Shown here one piece after another: positions 9,549-20,146 of a stretch of 64,000 bases of DNA. The position numbers and the translations under genes are program-made. Origin of the DNA: Bog-473 sp963701955 (lineage in GTDB: Bacteria > Actinomycetota > Acidimicrobiia > Acidimicrobiales > RAAP-2); the NCBI GenBank assembly GCA_963701955.1, contig OY969694.1, forward strand, positions 1,302,001 to 1,366,000, read 5' to 3'. The notes under the pieces were generated by a model, which searched no databases, was not told the origin of the DNA, and saw only the letters and a program-made list of their open reading frames with translations. The stretch's first letter is position 1. Each line of letters starts with the position of its first letter.

Positions 9549-10310
9549 TCAAGGAGAGACCGCGCCGAAGCGCCGGACGCGGCGCTGGAACTCGATCACC
9601 GCCTCGTACAGGTGGCGGCGGCGCATGTCCGGCCACAGGACGTCAGGGAACACGAGCTCGCTGTAGGCGATCTCCCAGAGCAAGAAGTTGGAGATCCGTG
9701 ACTCGCCCGAGGTGCGGATCACCAGGTCCGGATCGGGCATGTCGGGGAAGTACAGGTGACGACGGATGGCCTTCTCGTCGATCTTGTGCGCTGGGGTCCC
9801 CTCGGCGACGAGTGCCCGCACCGCGTCGACGATCTCGGCCCGGCCCCCGTAATTGAAGGCCATGGTCATCACCATGCGCGTGTTGTCCCGGGTGAGGTCG
9901 ACGGATTCGTCCATGCGCTTGAGCACCCGCCGGGGCACCCGCCAGTCCCGCCGTCCGGCGAAACGGATCTGCACACCCTTCTCGTTGAGCTCGTCACGCC
10001 GGCGCACCAGCAGGGACTGGTTGAAGTTCATGAGGTAGCGCACCTCATCGGGCGGGCGGCGCCAGTTCTCGGTGGAGAAGGCATACAGCGTGATCCACTT
10101 CACGCCGATCTCGAGCGCTCCGTAGACGACGTCGAGCAGGGCGGCCTCGCCGGCCGCATGACCCTCGGTCCGGGGCAGTCCGCGTGCGCTCGCCCAGCGA
10201 CCGTTCCCGTCCATGACGCAGGCCACGTGGACCGGGACACGGGAGCGGTCCAGCTCCGGAGGGACCGGATCCGGCCCGACGTCGAACTCGGAGGAGGCCG
10301 TCGAGGTCAT
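9549..10310 (-). CDS. uppS: cis-prenyl diphosphate synthase (undecaprenyl type)
   Basis: Makes the long cis-polyprenyl diphosphate lipid carrier for cell wall synthesis from farnesyl or shorter diphosphate and IPP. The hallmark CVMDGNGRWA with the catalytic Asp is near residue 35, followed by YAFSTENWRRP and the C-terminal DLVIRTSGESRISNFLLW. The 253-residue size fits the family. Start ATG at 10310 is chosen because it keeps the usual short N-terminus; an in-frame extension to 10529 has no similarity. In actinobacteria such enzymes can make decaprenyl products, which the sequence does not settle. Confidence 0.94.
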   Translation of the reverse strand: MTSTASSEFDVGPDPVPPELDRSRVPVHVACVMDGNGRWASARGLPRTEGHAAGEAALLDVVYGALEIGVKWITLYAFSTENWRRPPDEVRYLMNFNQSLLVRRRDELNEKGVQIRFAGRRDWRVPRRVLKRMDESVDLTRDNTRMVMTMAFNYGGRAEIVDAVRALVAEGTPAHKIDEKAIRRHLYFPDMPDPDLVIRTSGESRISNFLLWEIAYSELVFPDVLWPDMRRRHLYEAVIEFQRRVRRFGAVSP

Positions 10311-10434
10311 CGTTCCGAAGCTACCCCTTGCCCGACACAGCCCCTGCCGCGTGTCCGGGCGACGCGGAGATGCCACGTGGGGAACAATGGCGAAAGTGCC
10401 GCCGGCGTGAGGCCGCGGCGTGAGGAGGCCTGGC

Positions 10435-11109
10435 ATGACCGAGCACGAGACGAGCGGCGGTGCCGGAGGCGGTACGGGTTCGACCGACGTCAGCGACATG
10501 CTGGCCGTCCACCAGGCGCTACGCGACACACTGGCCGCAGGCAGTGACCGCGTGAGCGAGGTGGCTGCGGGCGACGGGGCCCGTGTGGAGCTGATCGCCG
10601 ACTACTACGACAACATCCTGTGGTTCCTCCACGTGCACCACGAGGGTGAGGAAGCGCTGGTCTTCCCCAAACTGCGCGAGCGCGTGTCGAACGCCGCGCC
10701 CCTGTTGGACACCATGATCGGTCAACACAACGATGTGGTCGGGCTGCTGAGCGATGCCGAAGCCTCGCTGGCGGCGTGGCGCTCCGGCGACACCGGAGCC
10801 CAGCCGCGCCTCGCGGCGCAGCTCCAGTCGCTGCACGACACGCTGGTGCCGCATCTCGACACCGAGGAATCCGAGGTGCTTCCCCTGTGTGCCGCCAATC
10901 TCTCACCCGAGGAGTGGGGCGCACTCCCGGGCCACGCACTTTCGCAATACTCCGGAGACAAGGTGTGGCTGATCATCGGGCTCATCATGGAGCGCCGCAC
11001 CCCCGACGGGCGCGAGGCGATGATGGCCGGCATGCCGCCCCCGGTCGTGCAGATGTGGACGGGCATGGGGCGTCAGGCCTTCGAGGACCTCGCCGCGCAG
11101 GTGGGGTGA
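10435..11109 (+). CDS. hemerythrin HHE-domain protein
   Basis: Predicted di-iron four-helix protein of 224 residues. Candidate iron ligands are the histidines and acids in FLHVHHEGEEALVFP, IGQHNDVV and LVPHLDTEESEVLP. The ATG at 10435 is preceded by GAGGAGG at a spacing of six bases, which decides against the GTG at 10420. Related proteins take part in oxygen, iron or nitrosative stress sensing; the exact role here is unknown. Its stop overlaps the start of the DinG-like helicase (TGATG), so the two are co-translated. Confidence 0.88.
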   Translation: MTEHETSGGAGGGTGSTDVSDMLAVHQALRDTLAAGSDRVSEVAAGDGARVELIADYYDNILWFLHVHHEGEEALVFPKLRERVSNAAPLLDTMIGQHNDVVGLLSDAEASLAAWRSGDTGAQPRLAAQLQSLHDTLVPHLDTEESEVLPLCAANLSPEEWGALPGHALSQYSGDKVWLIIGLIMERRTPDGREAMMAGMPPPVVQMWTGMGRQAFEDLAAQVG

Positions 11110-13298
11110 TGGCGGAGTGGGACGGGGACGAGTACCCCGTGCCCGGTGACGGGGAGCTCGACGAGCTCGACGTCTTCGGACTTCACGACGACTCTGCCGG
11201 ATCGGCCCTTGACGCCAGGCGCGCCGGTGACGAGAGCGTCGAGCACCTCGACAAGATCACCTCCCAGCTCCCCGGGGGTGAACGGCGGGCCGAGCAGGCC
11301 GAGATGTGCCGCTCTGTGGCCGAGGCACTGGTCACCCGGACCCACCTGGTGGTGCAGGCCGGCACCGGGACCGGAAAGTCGCTGGCCTACCTGGTGCCCG
11401 CGGCACTGAGCGGCAAGAAGGTCGTCGTGGCCACCGCAACCAAGGCCCTGCAGGACCAGCTGGCCGGAAAGGACCTCCCCCTGGTCGAGTCCGGCATGGG
11501 CCTCCCGGTTCCCCTCTCCTTCGCCGTGCTCAAGGGCCGCAGCAACTACATCTGCCGGCAACGGGTCTCCGAAGTGGGTGCGGGTGGGATTCAGGGTGAG
11601 CTGGGCGATCAGGAGGCCCGACTCGAGGACCCCTCTCCCGGGGATGACGCGGGCGATGACGGCACCGGAGGGGCGGGCGGTGCCCCGCCAGAGGGGCTGG
11701 TCGAGGAGGTGCGACGCCTCGTCGCCTGGTCACAGGCGACCTCGAGCGGCGATCGTGCCGACCTCAGCTTCGAGCCCTCGGACCGGGCCTGGGGCATGGT
11801 CAGCGTCGGGCCGCGTGAGTGTCCCGGCGCCTTCAATTGCCCGTCGGGCGGGCAGTGCTTCGCCGAATCAGCGCGTGATCGCGCTGTGGCGGCCGACATT
11901 GTCGTGGTCAACACCCACCTCTACGGAGCCCACCTGGCCAGCGCAGGAGCCGTGTTGCCCGAGCACGACGTCGTGGTGTTCGACGAGGCGCACGAGCTCG
12001 AGGAGGTCATGACGTCGAGCCTCGGAGTCGAGCTGACGCCGGGTCGCTTCCGCACGCTGGTGACCGCGTCACGATCCCTCGTCGACCAACGCGACCTCGA
12101 CACACTCGAGTCGCTGGGCGTGGCCGGAGACCAGTTCGGCATGCTCCTGCGTGACCGGATCGGGACCCGAGTGCTCCACCAGGCCGCCAACGGGCACGGC
12201 GATGGAGATGATCGTGAGTTGGCCGCGCTGATCGGCCGTGCCGGCGAACTGGCCCGCCGTGCGGTGGACGCGCTGCGGCGCAGCGGCGCCCAGCGGTCCT
12301 TCCTTGCCGACGACCCCGGTGGCACCCCCGAGCGGGCCAGTCGCAAGACGCGGGCGCTGCAGACTGCCACGCATCTTGCCGAGGATCTGCACCGCCTCGA
12401 GACGCGCACTTCCGACGAGGTGGCCTGGGTCGACGGCTCCCGGCGCAATGCCCGTCTGCGACTCTCGCCGATCGACGTCGGCCCGGCCCTCGCCGCGCTG
12501 CTCTGGGGGCAGGTCACTGCCGTCCTGACGAGCGCCACCATTCCGCCGCGGACGGTGGAACGGGTGGGGCTGCAGGGGTTTCGCTCCGAGGAGCTCGATG
12601 TCGGAAGCCCGTTCGACTACCGGGCCCATGCGCTCCTCTACGTGGCCCGTCACCTGCCCGACCGACGCTCGATATCGGCCGAGGATGCGATCCACGACGA
12701 GCTCCGCCGCCTGATCGGGGCTGCGGGTGGTCGCACGCTCGCGTTGTTCACGAGCCGCCGTGCCACCGAGGCCGCCGCCAAGGCCCTTGCTCCGGACATC
12801 CCCGGCACGGTGCTGCTCCAGGGCGAGCTCCCCAAAGCGTTGCTCCTCCGGGAGTTCGCGGCGGACGAGTCGTCCTGCCTCTTCGCCACGCTCGGGTTCT
12901 GGCAGGGTGTGGACGTTCCCGGCCGAGCGCTGTCGCTGGTCACCATTGACCGCCTGCCCTTCCCGCGACCCGACGACCCGCTCCTCCAGGCCCGCCGTGA
13001 CCGCGCCGGCGGAGCTGCCTTCTCGGTGGTCGACCTGCCCCGCGCCGCCACCCTGCTTGCCCAGGGAGCCGGACGGCTCATCCGCACCGCCGACGACCGG
13101 GGGGTGGTGGCGGTGCTCGATCCTCGGCTGGCCACGGCGTCGTACCGCGGCGTGCTTCTGGCCACGCTCCCCCCCATGCGGCGAAGCGTCGACTTCGAGG
13201 AGGTCCAGTCGTTTCTCCATGAGGCGCTCGGGAGCACCCCTGACGAGCCGACAGCCGGGCCCGAGGACGTCTCCTCGTCCACGATGAGTCCGCGATGA
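11109..13298 (+). CDS. ATP-dependent helicase, DinG/XPD family
   Basis: Predicted 5'-3' iron-sulfur DNA helicase of 729 residues. Motif I is QAGTGTGKSLAYLVP near residue 90, motif II is VVFDEAHE (DEAH), and the four cluster cysteines are one in NYICRQ and three in CPGAFNC and GGQC. The C-terminal half shows LFTSRRATE and the GAGRLIRT motif VI. The ATG at 11109 overlaps the preceding stop. DinG-type enzymes resolve R-loops and similar structures; actinobacterial members are often annotated only as helicases. Its last codons are antisense to the 3' end of the ArsR-like gene. Confidence 0.92.
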   Translation: MAEWDGDEYPVPGDGELDELDVFGLHDDSAGSALDARRAGDESVEHLDKITSQLPGGERRAEQAEMCRSVAEALVTRTHLVVQAGTGTGKSLAYLVPAALSGKKVVVATATKALQDQLAGKDLPLVESGMGLPVPLSFAVLKGRSNYICRQRVSEVGAGGIQGELGDQEARLEDPSPGDDAGDDGTGGAGGAPPEGLVEEVRRLVAWSQATSSGDRADLSFEPSDRAWGMVSVGPRECPGAFNCPSGGQCFAESARDRAVAADIVVVNTHLYGAHLASAGAVLPEHDVVVFDEAHELEEVMTSSLGVELTPGRFRTLVTASRSLVDQRDLDTLESLGVAGDQFGMLLRDRIGTRVLHQAANGHGDGDDRELAALIGRAGELARRAVDALRRSGAQRSFLADDPGGTPERASRKTRALQTATHLAEDLHRLETRTSDEVAWVDGSRRNARLRLSPIDVGPALAALLWGQVTAVLTSATIPPRTVERVGLQGFRSEELDVGSPFDYRAHALLYVARHLPDRRSISAEDAIHDELRRLIGAAGGRTLALFTSRRATEAAAKALAPDIPGTVLLQGELPKALLLREFAADESSCLFATLGFWQGVDVPGRALSLVTIDRLPFPRPDDPLLQARRDRAGGAAFSVVDLPRAATLLAQGAGRLIRTADDRGVVAVLDPRLATASYRGVLLATLPPMRRSVDFEEVQSFLHEALGSTPDEPTAGPEDVSSSTMSPR

Positions 13299-13303
13299 GG
13301 CCG

Positions 13304-13799
13304 CTATGAGTCCGCGAAATTCGAACACCAAGTTGCCCTCTGCGTCGCGCCTGCCTTCGGTTGCCACCCGCATGACCCAACGGCCGATCACGTCGCGGAT
13401 GTAGCGCCGATTGAGCGTGTAGGCGCGCTTGTTCGAGTCGAACCTGATGCAATCGATGATGCCGGCTTCGGTCAGGATCCGGAGGTGGCGGGACACGCCT
13501 TGCCACGGGATGTCGAAGCGGGCCGCGATGTCGACCGAGCGCATCATCCCACCCTGGTCGTGGAGCGCTGCAACAATCCCACGGCGGGTTTCGTTGGCCA
13601 AAGCGCGGAACGCCAGGTCGATGGTCTCGGTGTCCGCGACTTCCCGCAGCGTGGGTGGGTCGGTCCGCCCGACACGGAAGGCGGGGATCTGTTTGCGCGG
13701 CTCTCGGTGTGGATATCGGCGCTCCTGCGGCGGAGGACCGGAGGCCGAGGCGGATCGTGTCGGAAACCCCGATGGTGGACGACGAATCGGGGGGCTCAT
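13304..13799 (-). CDS. ArsR-like winged-helix regulator, 3' end uncertain
   Basis: The core (FRALANETRRGIVAALHD through RRYIRDVIGRWVMRV) is a typical ArsR-family winged helix; the recognition helix is near WQGVSRHLRIL. No metal-binding cysteine pair is visible, so the inducer is unknown. In the literal frame there is no stop at the expected place and translation would run antisense through dinG to 12069. A one-base shift at the TTT near 13,320 reaches a TAG at 13304, giving a normal-sized protein, and that end is used here. The first 50 or so residues are low complexity, so the true start could lie inside the frame. An AT-rich palindrome stands 22 bases upstream. Confidence 0.7.
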
Positions 13800-13821
13800 G
13801 TGCGTTGAGGATCCAAACCAC

Positions 13822-13837
13822 TAAACATAAGTGTTTA
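13822..13837 (-). promoter_or_regulatory. palindromic operator candidate of the ArsR-like gene
   Basis: TAAACA-taag-TGTTTA is a perfect six-base inverted repeat in an unusually AT-rich patch 22 bases upstream of the regulator ATG; another TAAACA half-site follows at 13841. Position and symmetry suit autoregulation by the ArsR-like protein. This is inference from sequence only. Confidence 0.55.
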
Positions 13838-13901
13838 TCCTAAACAATTCTGGTGAGATGTGGCAAGCGGGAGCCATTCGCCGGTCGGAATCACCACGAG
13901 C

Positions 13902-14831
13902 TCAATACCCGAACCGGTCCAACATCTCGTCGCGGTTCTGCCAGTGGCGCTCGACTTTCACGTGGAGGTCGAGATACGCCCCCTCGGGCAGAGCCTTGCG
14001 CACTGCCGTCCCCGCCTCCTTGAGCACCTCCCCGCCCTTGCCGATGACGATGGCCTTCTGCGAGTCACGCTCGACGATGATCTCAATGCGGATGTGAGGC
14101 CATTCCCACTCGGTCACGCGACAGGTGATGGCATGGGGGAGCTCGTCACGAGTCTTGGCCAGCAGCTGCTCCCGGACCAACTCGGCCACCCAGAGCGCCT
14201 CAGGCGTGTCGGTGATCACGTCGTCGGAGAAGTACGGCGGACCCTCGGGCATGCGGGAGATGAGGTGTGAGGTGAGCGCGGCGACGCCCTGTCCGGTGCG
14301 CGCCGACACGGGGAAGTACTCGATTCCCGACGCCGCCTCGGAGCTGGCGGACCCCATCAAGGCCGTCACGGCCTCCTGGACCTGGACCAGGCGCTCGGGC
14401 ACGTGCGTTCCCTTGGCGTGATCGATCTTGTTCACCACGACGACGAGGCCCGGCGGGGCATCCGGAGAGCCTGACTCTCCCGTCTGCGCCTCGCGCTGCA
14501 ACTGTCGGATCGCCCGCTCGAGCACGGTCCTGTCACCGGGTCCGACGGTCGCGCCGGCATCGACAAGGGCAACGATCACGTCGACGTCGCCAATGGCGTC
14601 CGACGCCGTCTCGTTGAGACGGGCCCCGAGTGCGGTGCGCGGGCGGTGAATACCGGGCGTGTCGACGAAGACCACTTGTGCCTCAGGGGCATGAAGCACA
14701 CCGAGGATGCGGTGCCGCGTCGTGTTCGGCCGTGGCGAGGTGATGGCCACCTTGGTGCCCACCATGGAGTTGACCAGCGTCGACTTGCCGACGTTGGGGC
14801 GTCCGACGACCGCGACGAAGCCCGAGCGCAT
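13902..14831 (-). CDS. era: GTPase Era
   Basis: Ribosome-assembly GTPase that binds the 3' end of 16S rRNA. The 309 residues show G1 GRPNVGKST, G3 DTPG, G4 NKID, then a C-terminal KH domain with the conserved VIGKGGEVLKEAG loop. The start ATG at 14831 is preceded by GGGAG and lies four bases after the stop of the CNNM/CBS gene. A longer frame to 15164 is only an extension into that gene. Confidence 0.96.
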   Translation of the reverse strand: MRSGFVAVVGRPNVGKSTLVNSMVGTKVAITSPRPNTTRHRILGVLHAPEAQVVFVDTPGIHRPRTALGARLNETASDAIGDVDVIVALVDAGATVGPGDRTVLERAIRQLQREAQTGESGSPDAPPGLVVVVNKIDHAKGTHVPERLVQVQEAVTALMGSASSEAASGIEYFPVSARTGQGVAALTSHLISRMPEGPPYFSDDVITDTPEALWVAELVREQLLAKTRDELPHAITCRVTEWEWPHIRIEIIVERDSQKAIVIGKGGEVLKEAGTAVRKALPEGAYLDLHVKVERHWQNRDEMLDRFGY

Positions 14832-14835
14832 GGCG

Positions 14836-16172
<1,337 letters not shown>

Positions 16173-16176
<4 letters not shown>

Positions 16177-16700
16177 TCCGCCCGGGCCGGGCCCGGGCCC
16201 TGGTGACCACGGTGGAAACGCTGGAGCAGCTGCCGCTCGAGTGCCTCCATCCTCTCGGCCTCGGCGTCGTCTTCGTGATCCATACCCAGGAGGTGCAGAA
16301 GCCCGTGGACGACCAGGAGGGCGACTTCGTCGTCGAGGGACACCTGGTGCTCGACGGCGTGACGCGCCGCCACGGCTGGGCAGATCACGACGTCACCGAG
16401 CAGCGTCAAGGGTCCCGGTTCGAGCGACGTCCCCGGTCCGGTGCCCCCAAAGTCCGGCGAGCGGCCGGGCAGGGTCGGCTCGTCCTCGATGGGGAACGAC
16501 AGGACGTCGGTCGGGCCGCTCTTGCCGAGGAACTGCTCGTTGAGCGCGGCGATGGCCTCCTCGTCGACGAAGAGGAGGGACACCTCGGCCTCGCCCTTGA
16601 CGCCCCGGGCGTCGAGCACCTGGCGGGCCAGGCCTACCCATCGGGAAACGTCCACCGGATGGGCCCGCTGCTCGTCGGCGGCGAACACGTCGATGCTCAC
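16173..16700 (-). CDS. ybeY: endoribonuclease YbeY
   Basis: Zinc-dependent endoribonuclease in 16S rRNA maturation and ribosome quality control. The metal site HGLLHLLGMDHEDD fits the H-x3-H-x5-H motif near residue 135. The 175-residue length is normal. It overlaps phoH upstream and the CNNM gene downstream by four bases, so this part of the operon is tightly coupled. Confidence 0.95.
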
Positions 16701-17683
16701 GGCGTGGGACTCGGCCGCCCTTCTGCCGTGTCGTAGGCATCGATGATGTCCCCCACGATCTTGTGGCGAATGACGTCACGCCGGGTGAGGTGCACGAAGG
16801 CGATGTCGTCGATCCCTCCGAGCACGGGCTCGAGCCCCACCAGGCCCGAACGGCTGCCGGGCACGTCGATCTGGGTGACGTCGCCGGTGACCACGCACTT
16901 GGAGCCGAAGCCGATCCGGGTCAGGAACATCTTCATCTGCTCGGGGGTGGTGTTCTGCGCCTCGTCGAGGATGATGAACGAGCTGTTGAGCGTCCGCCCC
17001 CGCATGAAGGCGAGCGGCGCCACCTCGATCGTGCCCCGGTCGAGCAGGCGCTGGGCTCCCTCGGGTTCGAGCAGGTCGTAGAGCGCGTCGTACAGCGGGC
17101 GCAGGTAGGGGTCGACCTTGGCCATGAGATCGCCGGGGAGGAACCCCAGGCGTTCGCCTGCCTCGACCGCCGGCCTGGTGAGGATGATGCGGGCCACCTG
17201 GCGAGACTGCAGCGCATGCACCGCCTGAGCCACGGCGAGATACGACTTCCCCGTCCCGGCGGGCCCGATGCCGAAGGTGATGACGTTCTGCGAGATGGCG
17301 TCGACGTAGCGCTTCTGCCCGGCGGTGTTCGGGCGCACGGTCTTGCCGCCGGCGGCCCGCACCACCTCGGAGCGTAGGACCTCGCTCGGGCGGATGTCCT
17401 CGCGCACCATGTCGATGGTGCGGGCCAAGGTGGACGAGTCGAGGTCCCGGCCGGATTGGGCCATCAACACCAGCTCGTCGAAGAGCCGCGCCACCACCTC
17501 TGCTTGCGGGCCGACCGCCGAGATCCGGTTGCCCTGCACGACGATCTGCTCGTCGGGAAAGGCCTGCTCCACCTGTCGCAGATGCTCGTCGCGTGTCCCG
17601 AGCAGCCCGGCCATGAGGTGATTGCCCGGGACGAAGCACTCGGCACGCAGCGTGGTCGTCATGGATGCGTCGCCGTCCGGCAT
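16697..17683 (-). CDS. phoH: PhoH-family ATPase
   Basis: Cytoplasmic ATPase with a PhoH domain; an RNA-related role is assumed from its fixed place beside ybeY and era. The Walker A is GPAGTGKSYLA near residue 140 and Walker B FIILDEAQN. The frame opens at 17683; the in-frame ATG at 17662 (MTTTLRAE) is an equally possible start since neither has a clear ribosome binding site. Confidence 0.93.
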   Translation of the reverse strand: MPDGDASMTTTLRAECFVPGNHLMAGLLGTRDEHLRQVEQAFPDEQIVVQGNRISAVGPQAEVVARLFDELVLMAQSGRDLDSSTLARTIDMVREDIRPSEVLRSEVVRAAGGKTVRPNTAGQKRYVDAISQNVITFGIGPAGTGKSYLAVAQAVHALQSRQVARIILTRPAVEAGERLGFLPGDLMAKVDPYLRPLYDALYDLLEPEGAQRLLDRGTIEVAPLAFMRGRTLNSSFIILDEAQNTTPEQMKMFLTRIGFGSKCVVTGDVTQIDVPGSRSGLVGLEPVLGGIDDIAFVHLTRRDVIRHKIVGDIIDAYDTAEGRPSPTP

Positions 17684-17701
17684 GCGTGGGTCATGGTGCG
17701 C

Positions 17702-18067
17702 TCACGTCACCCCGAGATGCCCGGTGAGCGGTTTCCCCCCGAGCACATGGAGGTGCAAGTGCGGAACAGAGTTCATGGCGTCGGGACCGACGTTGAAGAT
17801 GAGCCGGTACCCGCGCTCGGGTGACGCCAGGCCCGCCCCGTCGGCCACGGCACGCGCCGCGAGCAGCATGTCGGCGAGCACCGGGGCGTCCTCGACACCC
17901 ACGGCGGCGGCATCGTCGATGTGACGTCGCGGGACGACCAGGACATGGAGCGGCGCGGCGGGATGAAGGTCCTTGAAGGCGACGGTGGTCGGCGTCTCGT
18001 GAACCATCTCGGACGGGAGCTCGCCCGCGACGATCTTGCAGAAGATGCAGTCACCGGGATCGCTCAT
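17702..18067 (-). CDS. HIT-family nucleotide-binding protein
   Basis: Histidine-triad hydrolase or transferase acting on nucleotide monophosphate linkages. The signature HLHLHVLGG and the N-terminal DCIFCKIVAGELPS with a zinc-type Cys pair are clear. The ATG at 18067 gives 121 residues, the family norm; a GTG at 18124 would add 19 residues with no similarity. It lies between rsmE and phoH, as usual in actinobacteria. Confidence 0.92.
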   Translation of the reverse strand: MSDPGDCIFCKIVAGELPSEMVHETPTTVAFKDLHPAAPLHVLVVPRRHIDDAAAVGVEDAPVLADMLLAARAVADGAGLASPERGYRLIFNVGPDAMNSVPHLHLHVLGGKPLTGHLGVT

Positions 18068-18185
18068 CCCCGGGATCCGCCACCCTTCTCCAGCTGCCTC
18101 ACCCGCCCGAATGTACCGGCCCACCGGTCCCGCGCGCGACCATCACGGAGCGGCCAGGGCATGGCGCTCGGCGAATGCCGCCCCG

Positions 18186-18986
18186 TCAGGGTCGCACCGG
18201 ACCGGTGGACACGGTCCCGCTGCGCAGGCCGGCGAGCAGCGCGCCCGCCGCGACGGCCGCCGTCTCGGCGCGCAGCACGTTGTCCCCGAGCGTCACGGTG
18301 GGCAGGCCCGAGGCCAGCTCGGCGTCGCTCCAGCCGCCTTCGGGCCCCACGGCGACGACCTGCTGGGGCCCTGTGGGTGGACCACCGCCCAGCTGGGCGA
18401 GCGCGACCTCGCCGGCGTCGCCGAGCCTGACCAGCTCGGTGAACGACACCGTCTCGTCCACGTCGGGCAACCACACCCGCCGGCTCTGAGCCGCCGCCTC
18501 GCGGGCCACCCGGCGCAGTCGGGCGCACGCCGTGCGCCCCCGTTCGGCCCTCCAGCGCACCACGCTGCGCTCGCTGTGCAGGGGAACGATCCGGTCGACA
18601 CCCAGCTCGGTCAGCTTCTGGACGACCCATTCGGGGCGATCACCCTTGGCCGGCGCGAACACCACGGTGAGGATCGGATCGGCTCGGGGCTCAACGTGCA
18701 AAGGTCCGGCGGGCTCGAGCGCTCCGTCGCCCCGCCAGATGGCGGAGGCCCAGCGTCCACGTCCGTCGGAGGCCACGACGGTTTCACCGGTTCGCAGGCG
18801 CAGCACCCGGCCGAGGTGGTGGCTGTCGTCGTCGGACATGACGGGTCGGGACGGGTCTTCGACGAAGACCTGGGCCGCCGCCGCCGCCCGCTCCACGATG
18901 CCGATGGGGGGGGCGATGGGGGGGCAAGGGGCGCCGCCGGGGCCGGGGCTCGGGCCGACGACCTCGGGACCCCGGCGATCCCCCAC
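18186..18986 (-). CDS. rsmE: 16S rRNA m3U1498 methyltransferase RsmE
   Basis: SPOUT methyltransferase modifying U1498 of 16S rRNA. The knot motifs GPEGGWSDAE and LRAETA near the C-terminus and the N-terminal PUA-like part (HHLGRVLRLRTGE) identify it. The start at 18986 lies six bases after the dnaJ stop, but its first 30 residues are Pro/Gly-rich; a GTG at 18896 would give a more typical N-terminus. About 118 bases separate its stop from the HIT gene. Confidence 0.9.
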   Translation of the reverse strand: MGDRRGPEVVGPSPGPGGAPCPPIAPPIGIVERAAAAAQVFVEDPSRPVMSDDDSHHLGRVLRLRTGETVVASDGRGRWASAIWRGDGALEPAGPLHVEPRADPILTVVFAPAKGDRPEWVVQKLTELGVDRIVPLHSERSVVRWRAERGRTACARLRRVAREAAAQSRRVWLPDVDETVSFTELVRLGDAGEVALAQLGGGPPTGPQQVVAVGPEGGWSDAELASGLPTVTLGDNVLRAETAAVAAGALLAGLRSGTVSTGPVRP

Positions 18987-18991
18987 GCGCG

Positions 18992-20146
18992 CTACCCGAA
19001 GGCCGAGCGCAGGCGGGAGAACACGCCGTCGCCACCCCGCGTGCCCGGAGGCGAGACGTCCTCCCCACGGGCGGCGGCGAACTGGCGCAACAACTCGTCC
19101 TGCTCGGGGCTGAGGTCGGTCGGCGTCGCCACCAGTACGTGGACGAACAGGTCGCCCCGGCCCCGCCCGCGCAGCCGGGGCACCCCGAGTCCCCGGACGC
19201 GCTCGACGTGACCGTGCTGCGTCCCGGGAGCAATGGTCAGGTGGTGCTGGCCGTCGAGCGTCTCGACGTCCGCCTCGGTGCCGAGCGCAGCCTGGGCGAG
19301 GCTGATGGTCAGCGTCGTGTTGAGGTGGTCGCCCTGGCGCTCGAACCGGGGATCACCGGCCACGCCCAGATGCACGAAGAGCGACCCGCTCGGACCGCCC
19401 CGCTGTCCGGCCGCCCCTCGATCGGCCAGGCGCAGGGTCGAGCCGTCCTCGACACCGGCCGGGACCTCGACGGTGAACGTGCGCTCCTGCAACCGGCGAC
19501 CCTCACCCCGGCACTCCGGGCAGGGATTCGGGATCATCTCGCCGGTGCCCGAGCAGCGCGAGCAGGCCACGCTGGTCACGACCTGGCCCAGCAGTGACTG
19601 GCGCACCCGGCGGAGCTCGCCGGCACCTTGGCAGTCGGTGCACGTCACCGCATCGGTCCCTGGCGCCGCACCGCCCCCACCGCAGGCGTCGCAGGTGGCC
19701 GGCAGACGGACGGTGATGTCCTTGCGGCTGCCGAAGACCGCCTCGGCGAAGTCCAAGGTGAGCCGCACCTCGGCGTCGGCGCCCGGCTGGGGTCCGCGGC
19801 GGCGCCCACCACCGCCTCCGCCCATCTGTCCGAAGAAGGCCTCGAAGATGTCCCCCAGCCCACCTTCGAAGCCGAACCCGCCCATACCGCCCATGCCGCC
19901 CTGGGCACCGAAGACCCCCTCGGGTCCGTAACGGTCGTAGCGGGCCCGGCGCTCGGGGTCTCGCAGGACCTCGTAGGCGACGGTGACCTGCTTGAAGCGC
20001 GCCTCGGACTCGGGGTCACCCTGGTTTGTGTCGGGGTGAAGCTCCCGGGCCCTGGCGCGGTAGGCCTTCTTGATCTCGTCGTCGCTGGCGCCCGGGCCCA
20101 CCCCGAGCAGCTCGTAGAGGTCACCCAGCCCGTCAGTGGCGGCCAT
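18992..20146 (-). CDS. dnaJ: chaperone DnaJ
   Basis: Hsp40 co-chaperone of DnaK. The J domain has HPD in ARELHPDTNQ; a Gly/Phe-rich linker with GGMGGMGGFGFEGG follows; four zinc repeats read CDACGGGG, CTDCQGAG, CSRCSGTG and CPECRGEG; then the substrate-binding C-terminal domains. Length is 384 residues. ATG at 20146 lies inside the last codons of hrcA with GGGGGG upstream, so the pair is coupled and falls under the CIRCE control in front of hrcA. Confidence 0.96.
   Translation of the reverse strand: MAATDGLGDLYELLGVGPGASDDEIKKAYRARARELHPDTNQGDPESEARFKQVTVAYEVLRDPERRARYDRYGPEGVFGAQGGMGGMGGFGFEGGLGDIFEAFFGQMGGGGGGRRRGPQPGADAEVRLTLDFAEAVFGSRKDITVRLPATCDACGGGGAAPGTDAVTCTDCQGAGELRRVRQSLLGQVVTSVACSRCSGTGEMIPNPCPECRGEGRRLQERTFTVEVPAGVEDGSTLRLADRGAAGQRGGPSGSLFVHLGVAGDPRFERQGDHLNTTLTISLAQAALGTEADVETLDGQHHLTIAPGTQHGHVERVRGLGVPRLRGRGRGDLFVHVLVATPTDLSPEQDELLRQFAAARGEDVSPPGTRGGDGVFSRLRSAFG

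Noticed and set aside
12069..13303. Continuation of the ArsR-like frame through dinG
   Set aside because: The extension is low-complexity antisense sequence; the regulator family ends near 13,304.
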